Assembly: GCF_021107415.1 (NCBI RefSeq)
Contig: NZ_JAIOSW010000372.1
Span: forward strand, 1-9,336
DNA length: 9,336 bases
Direction: 5' to 3'
DNA from: Desulfobacula sp.
GTDB taxonomy: Bacteria > Desulfobacterota > Desulfobacteria > Desulfobacterales > Desulfobacteraceae
Positions 6,321 through 9,336 of the stretch are shown piece after piece. Below the pieces are notes generated by a model. The model searched no databases and was not told the origin of the DNA. It saw only the letters and a program-made list of their open reading frames with translations. Within the stretch, counting starts at the first letter, position 1, and every line of letters begins with the position of its first letter. The position numbers were made by a program, and so were the translations under genes.

Positions 6321-6334
6321 TTAATTTAAATTAA
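6321..6334. promoter_or_regulatory. 14-bp palindrome, candidate operator before ilvE
   Basis: TTAATTT (6321-6327) and AAATTAA (6328-6334) form a perfect palindrome, nearly extended by GTT and AAC on the flanks. It sits between the proposed transcription start and the GGAGG ribosome binding site (6341-6345), where a bound repressor would block transcription. The XRE-cupin regulator encoded in the same operon is the obvious candidate. Its all-A/T makeup lowers confidence. Confidence 0.35.
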
Positions 6335-6350
6335 ACTCACGGAGGATGTA

Positions 6351-7415
6351 ATGGAAATTAAGGTTACCCAGGCAGAGACGAACAGAACAAGGCCAAAAGA
6401 TTCTGATCTGGGCTTTGGCCAGGTGTTTACGAATCATATGTTTGTCATGGATTATTCTGAAGATAAGGGGTGGCATGACCCGCAAATAATGCCCTATGCT
6501 GATTTTTCTATTTCCCCTGCTGCCATGGTTTTCCATTATGGTCAGGCTATTTTTGAGGGGTTAAAAGCATATAAAACATCAGATAAGAAGATTTGTCTTT
6601 TCAGGGCCAGGGATAATTTTGAAAGAATGAACCGGTCTGCAAAAGGAATGTGCATTCCGCAGTTTGATATTGATTTTGTCATGGATGCTCTGAAACAATT
6701 GATAAGGCTGGAAGAAAAATGGATTCCTGAAACCCTTGGGACTTCTTTGTACATAAGGCCCACAATTATTGCAGTAGATCCATTCATAGGCGTACGGGCA
6801 TCCTTTACTTATAAATTTTATATTATTCTTTCTTCTGTTGGCGCATACTATGCCGAAGGATTGAACCCGGTGAAAATATGGGTTTCAAAGGATCATGTCA
6901 GGGCCGTCAGAGGCGGTGTGGGTGAATTTAAGACTGCCGGCAACTATGCAGCAAGTCTGATTGCATCTGAAAAAGCAAAAAAGGATGGATATGCCCAGGT
7001 GCTCTGGCTTGATGCCATTGAAAGAAAATATATAGAAGAAGTCGGTGCCATGAATATATTTTTCCTCATGGATGATGAGTTGGTGACCCCCAATCTGACC
7101 GGAAGTATCCTTCCCGGCATTACAAGGTATTCAGTCATCAGTCTTGCAAAAAAATGGGGCATGAATTTGTCTGAAAGAAAAATCAGTATTGACGAAGTGT
7201 TTAAGGCCCATGAAGACGGAAAACTTAAAGAGGTGTTCGGCTCCGGAACTGCAGCGGTTATTTCCCCTGTGGGTGAAATAAGGTATGGTGAAAGGAATAT
7301 TGCTATAGGTGACGGGACTCCCGGTGAAACAGCAATGAAATTTTATAATGCACTCACCGACATACAATATGGAAAAACAGAAGACACTGAGAACTGGATT
7401 GAAGTGATTGATTAA
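6351..7415 (+). CDS. ilvE: Branched-chain amino acid aminotransferase
   Basis: Cytoplasmic PLP enzyme (fold type IV) that exchanges amino groups between valine, leucine or isoleucine and 2-oxoglutarate, in the last step of synthesis or first step of breakdown. The 354 residues show FHYGQAIFEGLKAY (61-74), RPTI (136-139), the PLP-binding lysine Lys194 in GGVGEFKTAGNYAAS, the cofactor glutamate in YIEEVGAMN (227-235), LTGSILPGITR (249-259) and FGSGTAAVISP (296-306). Length and motifs match the longer, eukaryote-like BCAT subgroup rather than the roughly 310-residue E. coli IlvE. GGAGG precedes the ATG. It heads an operon, 20 bases before the XRE-cupin gene. Co-transcription with an acyl-CoA dehydrogenase favours a link to branched-chain catabolism or branched acyl-CoA interconversion, though a biosynthetic role is not excluded. 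Confidence 0.95.
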   Translation: MEIKVTQAETNRTRPKDSDLGFGQVFTNHMFVMDYSEDKGWHDPQIMPYADFSISPAAMVFHYGQAIFEGLKAYKTSDKKICLFRARDNFERMNRSAKGMCIPQFDIDFVMDALKQLIRLEEKWIPETLGTSLYIRPTIIAVDPFIGVRASFTYKFYIILSSVGAYYAEGLNPVKIWVSKDHVRAVRGGVGEFKTAGNYAASLIASEKAKKDGYAQVLWLDAIERKYIEEVGAMNIFFLMDDELVTPNLTGSILPGITRYSVISLAKKWGMNLSERKISIDEVFKAHEDGKLKEVFGSGTAAVISPVGEIRYGERNIAIGDGTPGETAMKFYNALTDIQYGKTEDTENWIEVID

Positions 7416-7435
7416 TTTTCTTTGATGGAGATAAA

Positions 7436-7981
7436 ATGGCTAAAAAGAAAGGAATTACACCAATTGGCAAGAGGATAAGGCGGGCCAGGCTGGATAAAAA
7501 AATCAGCCTGGATACAGTGGCCAATGAAACAGGGTTGTCAAAAGAATTTATCAAAAAAATTGAGGCTGGAGATCAAAGACCCTCGGTTGGAACCCTTTTG
7601 CAAATTTCCAGAACCCTTCATATTGACTCAAGCTTTTTGTTAAAAGAGCAGGATGATGCCATTGAAGAAAGATCCAAGGCATATACCAAACGGACGGATA
7701 ACTATGCCTACACCCCATTGACACCCAATGCGGAAAATAAACATCTTAAGGCCTTCAGGATTGTGATTGAAGCTGAAAAAAGTCATGGTGGTGTGGGATT
7801 TCAGCATGAAGGAGAAGAGTTTGTCTATGTTCTGGAAGGTAAAGTGGAAGTTCAGGTTGGTGATCACATCAATAAAATGAAAAAAGGGGATTCCCTTCAC
7901 TTTAATTCCGGCATTAAACATGACTTGCGAAATACTGGCAAAATAGATGCAGAACTTATTGTTGTGGTGTATGCACCCTAG
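7436..7981 (+). CDS. XRE-family regulator with C-terminal cupin
   Basis: A 181-residue transcription regulator. The N-terminal XRE/HTH_3 domain spans about 10-68: GKRIRRARLDKKISL, then ETGLSKEFIKKIEAG as the helix-turn-helix and RPSVGTLLQIS. The C-terminal cupin_2 barrel (about 104-180) contains HEGEEFVYVLEGKVEV and GDSLHFNSGIKHDLRN, with His124, Glu128 and His162 as possible metal or ligand contacts. Such HTH-cupin proteins typically sense a small metabolite in the cupin and control their neighbours. Here it lies between ilvE and the acyl-CoA dehydrogenase gene (gaps of 20 and 35 bases), so autoregulation of this operon is likely by inference. A TGGAG ribosome binding site precedes the ATG. 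The ligand is unknown; an amino acid, keto acid or acyl derivative would fit the context. Confidence 0.92.
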   Translation: MAKKKGITPIGKRIRRARLDKKISLDTVANETGLSKEFIKKIEAGDQRPSVGTLLQISRTLHIDSSFLLKEQDDAIEERSKAYTKRTDNYAYTPLTPNAENKHLKAFRIVIEAEKSHGGVGFQHEGEEFVYVLEGKVEVQVGDHINKMKKGDSLHFNSGIKHDLRNTGKIDAELIVVVYAP

Positions 7982-8016
7982 TGTTTCAGGGGAAATAAAG
8001 AGGGGAGGGGTAAATC

Positions 8017-9171
8017 ATGTTATTCAAGCTTACCGATGAACAATTGATGATTCAAAATATGGTCAGGGAATTTTCCAGGAAAGTTATTGCAGCAACCGCA
8101 TCAGAAAGGGATAAAACAAAAGAATTCCCCGCTGAAAATTTTAAACAGATGGGTGAACTCGGATTAATGGGAATGATGATCCCCGAGGAATATGGCGGTG
8201 AGTCTGCAGATGCGGTTTCCTATGTTTTGGCATTATCGGAGATTGCTTATTCATGCGCGTCAACATCAGTTGTCATGTCGGTTCAAAATTCAATTGTTTG
8301 TGAAACTTTTTATAAATTTGGGACAGAGGAACAAAAACAAGAGTTTCTGGTCCCCCTGGCTTCCGGTGAAATGATTGGTGCATTCGGTCTGACAGAGCCT
8401 GATGCCGGATCTGACCCTGTCAGCCAGCAGACAACAGCTGTAAGGGATGGTGACCAATATATTATTAACGGAACCAAGCGATTTATTACCACCGGTAAAA
8501 ATTCAAAAGTGGTTCTGGTCACTGCGAAAACAGATGAGAGCAAAGGGCATAGGGGGATCAGCTGTTTTGTTATTCCCAAGGGAACACCAGGGTTAATCGT
8601 CGGCCGCCTGGAAGATAAAATGGGACTGAGAGCATCTGATACAACTGATTTGATTTTGGAAAATTGTATTGTCCCGGCTTCCAATATAATCAGCAAAGAA
8701 GGTGATGGCTTTAAAATTGCCATGTCAGGTCTGGACAGTGGCAGAATCGGTATTGCTGCCCAATCATACGGTGTTGCAATGGCTGCCTTTGACGCGGCCG
8801 TAAAATACGCAAAAAAGAGAAAACAATTTGGTGCAGCCATTTCAAAACACCAGGCCATACGGTTTCAGATTGCAGATATGGCCACCCAGATTGAGGCGGC
8901 TAAACAATTGATTTTTTCAGCAGCATCCCTGAAAGACAGGGGCGAACCCTATACAAGGGAAGCTTCCATTGCCAAACTCTTTGCTTCTGAAATGGTAAAC
9001 GATATCACGGCAAGAGCCATTCAAATACATGGCGGATACGGGTTTACCAAAGATTATAACGTTGAAAGATTTTATCGGGATGCAAGGGTGTTTACCATTT
9101 ATGAAGGAACCAGCGAGATCCAGAGAATTGTTATTTCAAACCAGGTTCTTAAGGACAAGAGAAAGCCTTGA
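8017..9171 (+). CDS. Short-chain-type acyl-CoA dehydrogenase
   Basis: FAD-dependent cytoplasmic enzyme that introduces a 2,3 double bond into an acyl-CoA and passes electrons to electron-transfer flavoprotein. The 384-residue length is standard. Visible signatures: FGLTEPDAGSDP (123-134), ITTGKNS (157-163) at the flavin, SGRIGIAAQ (241-249), RKQFG (268-272), IHGGYG (337-342) and the catalytic base Glu363 in IYEGTSEIQR. The Glu363 position fits butyryl/short-chain and 2-methyl-branched dehydrogenases, and not isovaleryl-CoA dehydrogenase, which has glycine there. GGAGGGG precedes the ATG. As last gene of the ilvE operon it may act on branched short-chain acyl-CoA derived from isoleucine or valine; the substrate cannot be fixed from motifs alone. 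Its transcript ends at the hairpin at 9215-9255. Confidence 0.94.
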   Translation: MLFKLTDEQLMIQNMVREFSRKVIAATASERDKTKEFPAENFKQMGELGLMGMMIPEEYGGESADAVSYVLALSEIAYSCASTSVVMSVQNSIVCETFYKFGTEEQKQEFLVPLASGEMIGAFGLTEPDAGSDPVSQQTTAVRDGDQYIINGTKRFITTGKNSKVVLVTAKTDESKGHRGISCFVIPKGTPGLIVGRLEDKMGLRASDTTDLILENCIVPASNIISKEGDGFKIAMSGLDSGRIGIAAQSYGVAMAAFDAAVKYAKKRKQFGAAISKHQAIRFQIADMATQIEAAKQLIFSAASLKDRGEPYTREASIAKLFASEMVNDITARAIQIHGGYGFTKDYNVERFYRDARVFTIYEGTSEIQRIVISNQVLKDKRKP

Positions 9172-9214
9172 TAATATCATTTTTATGGACGGGTTTGAGG
9201 CTATGAAAAAATAA

Positions 9215-9255
9215 AAAAGCAGCCATTTTAGAAAAAGAGAAAAATGGCTGCTTTT
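9215..9255. terminator. Bidirectional intrinsic terminator
   Basis: AAAAGCAGCCATTTT (9215-9229) and AAAATGGCTGCTTTT (9241-9255) form a perfect 15-bp stem with an 11-base loop. The A/T arms give a terminal T run on both strands. It lies between the acyl-CoA dehydrogenase stop and the stop of a convergent gene, the expected place for a shared terminator. Confidence 0.85.
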
Positions 9256-9280
9256 AATCCTTTAAAAAGAAGTCAAGAGT

Positions 9281-9336
9281 CTAATAACCGTCTTTAAAAA
9301 TGTCGGCTGCGGTTTTTACATCCTCGGGACTGAATA
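9281..9336 (-). CDS. C-terminal end of a convergent gene
   Basis: The minus strand reads 17 codons, FSPEDVKTAADIFKDGY, ending in TAG at 9281-9283; the rest lies beyond the window edge. The composition is protein-like, and the frame ends just short of the bidirectional terminator, as expected for a convergent gene. A charged helix ending like this is seen at the end of some iron-containing alcohol dehydrogenases, but the fragment is too short for a family call. Confidence 0.5.
   Translation of the reverse strand, partial: FSPEDVKTAADIFKDGY

Noticed and set aside
8310..8858. Long minus-strand open frame inside the acyl-CoA dehydrogenase gene
   Set aside because: It is a shadow of the well-supported plus-strand enzyme gene and has no family features.
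9185..9214. Nine-codon ATG frame after the acyl-CoA dehydrogenase
   Set aside because: It is too short, has no ribosome binding site and sits in the leader to the terminator hairpin.

Overview
The window looks like chromosomal DNA from an anaerobic deltaproteobacterium, plausibly a Desulfobacteraceae-type sulfate reducer. This is an inference from the moderately AT-rich DNA, the strong AGGAG-type ribosome binding sites, the branched-chain aminotransferase / acyl-CoA dehydrogenase pairing and the FixL/FixJ-style two-component system. No rRNA, tRNA, CRISPR array, transposase or phage gene was found, so I see no obviously mobile or defence system here.

Left part, minus strand. Bases 1-331 hold no credible gene but are dense in inverted repeats. 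Next come a secreted type II-like L-asparaginase (332-1375), a 396-bp gene-free spacer rich in small inverted repeats (1376-1771), and a two-component operon. In that operon an sCache_2-HAMP-like-PAS histidine kinase is followed, with a 4-base ATGA overlap, by a FixJ/NarL-type response regulator (transcribed from 4293 down to 1772). A good sigma70-like promoter lies upstream of the kinase. A small-molecule-sensing kinase next to a periplasmic amino-acid hydrolase suggests, but does not prove, a link to amino-acid or organic-acid use.

Middle, minus strand. A two-gene unit encodes a small multi-pass membrane protein (start corrected to 6184) and, 8 bases later, a radical SAM protein whose cluster motif is C-x4-C-x2-C rather than the canonical C-x3-C-x2-C. 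The function of both is unknown.

Right part, plus strand. A divergent 166-bp intergenic region carries promoters in both directions and a 14-bp perfect palindrome just before the ilvE ribosome binding site. The operon that follows is ilvE (branched-chain aminotransferase), an XRE-cupin regulator and a short-chain-type acyl-CoA dehydrogenase, ending at a 15-bp-stem bidirectional terminator. The C-terminal end of a convergent gene enters from the right edge. The operon reads as self-regulated branched-chain amino-acid / short-chain acyl-CoA metabolism, with the palindrome as the natural candidate operator for the regulator.

Most of the window is conventional metabolism and regulation. The points most worth checking are the variant radical SAM motif, the candidate operator of the ilvE operon, the asparaginase that lacks the usual flexible-loop tyrosine, and the highly structured left-edge DNA.
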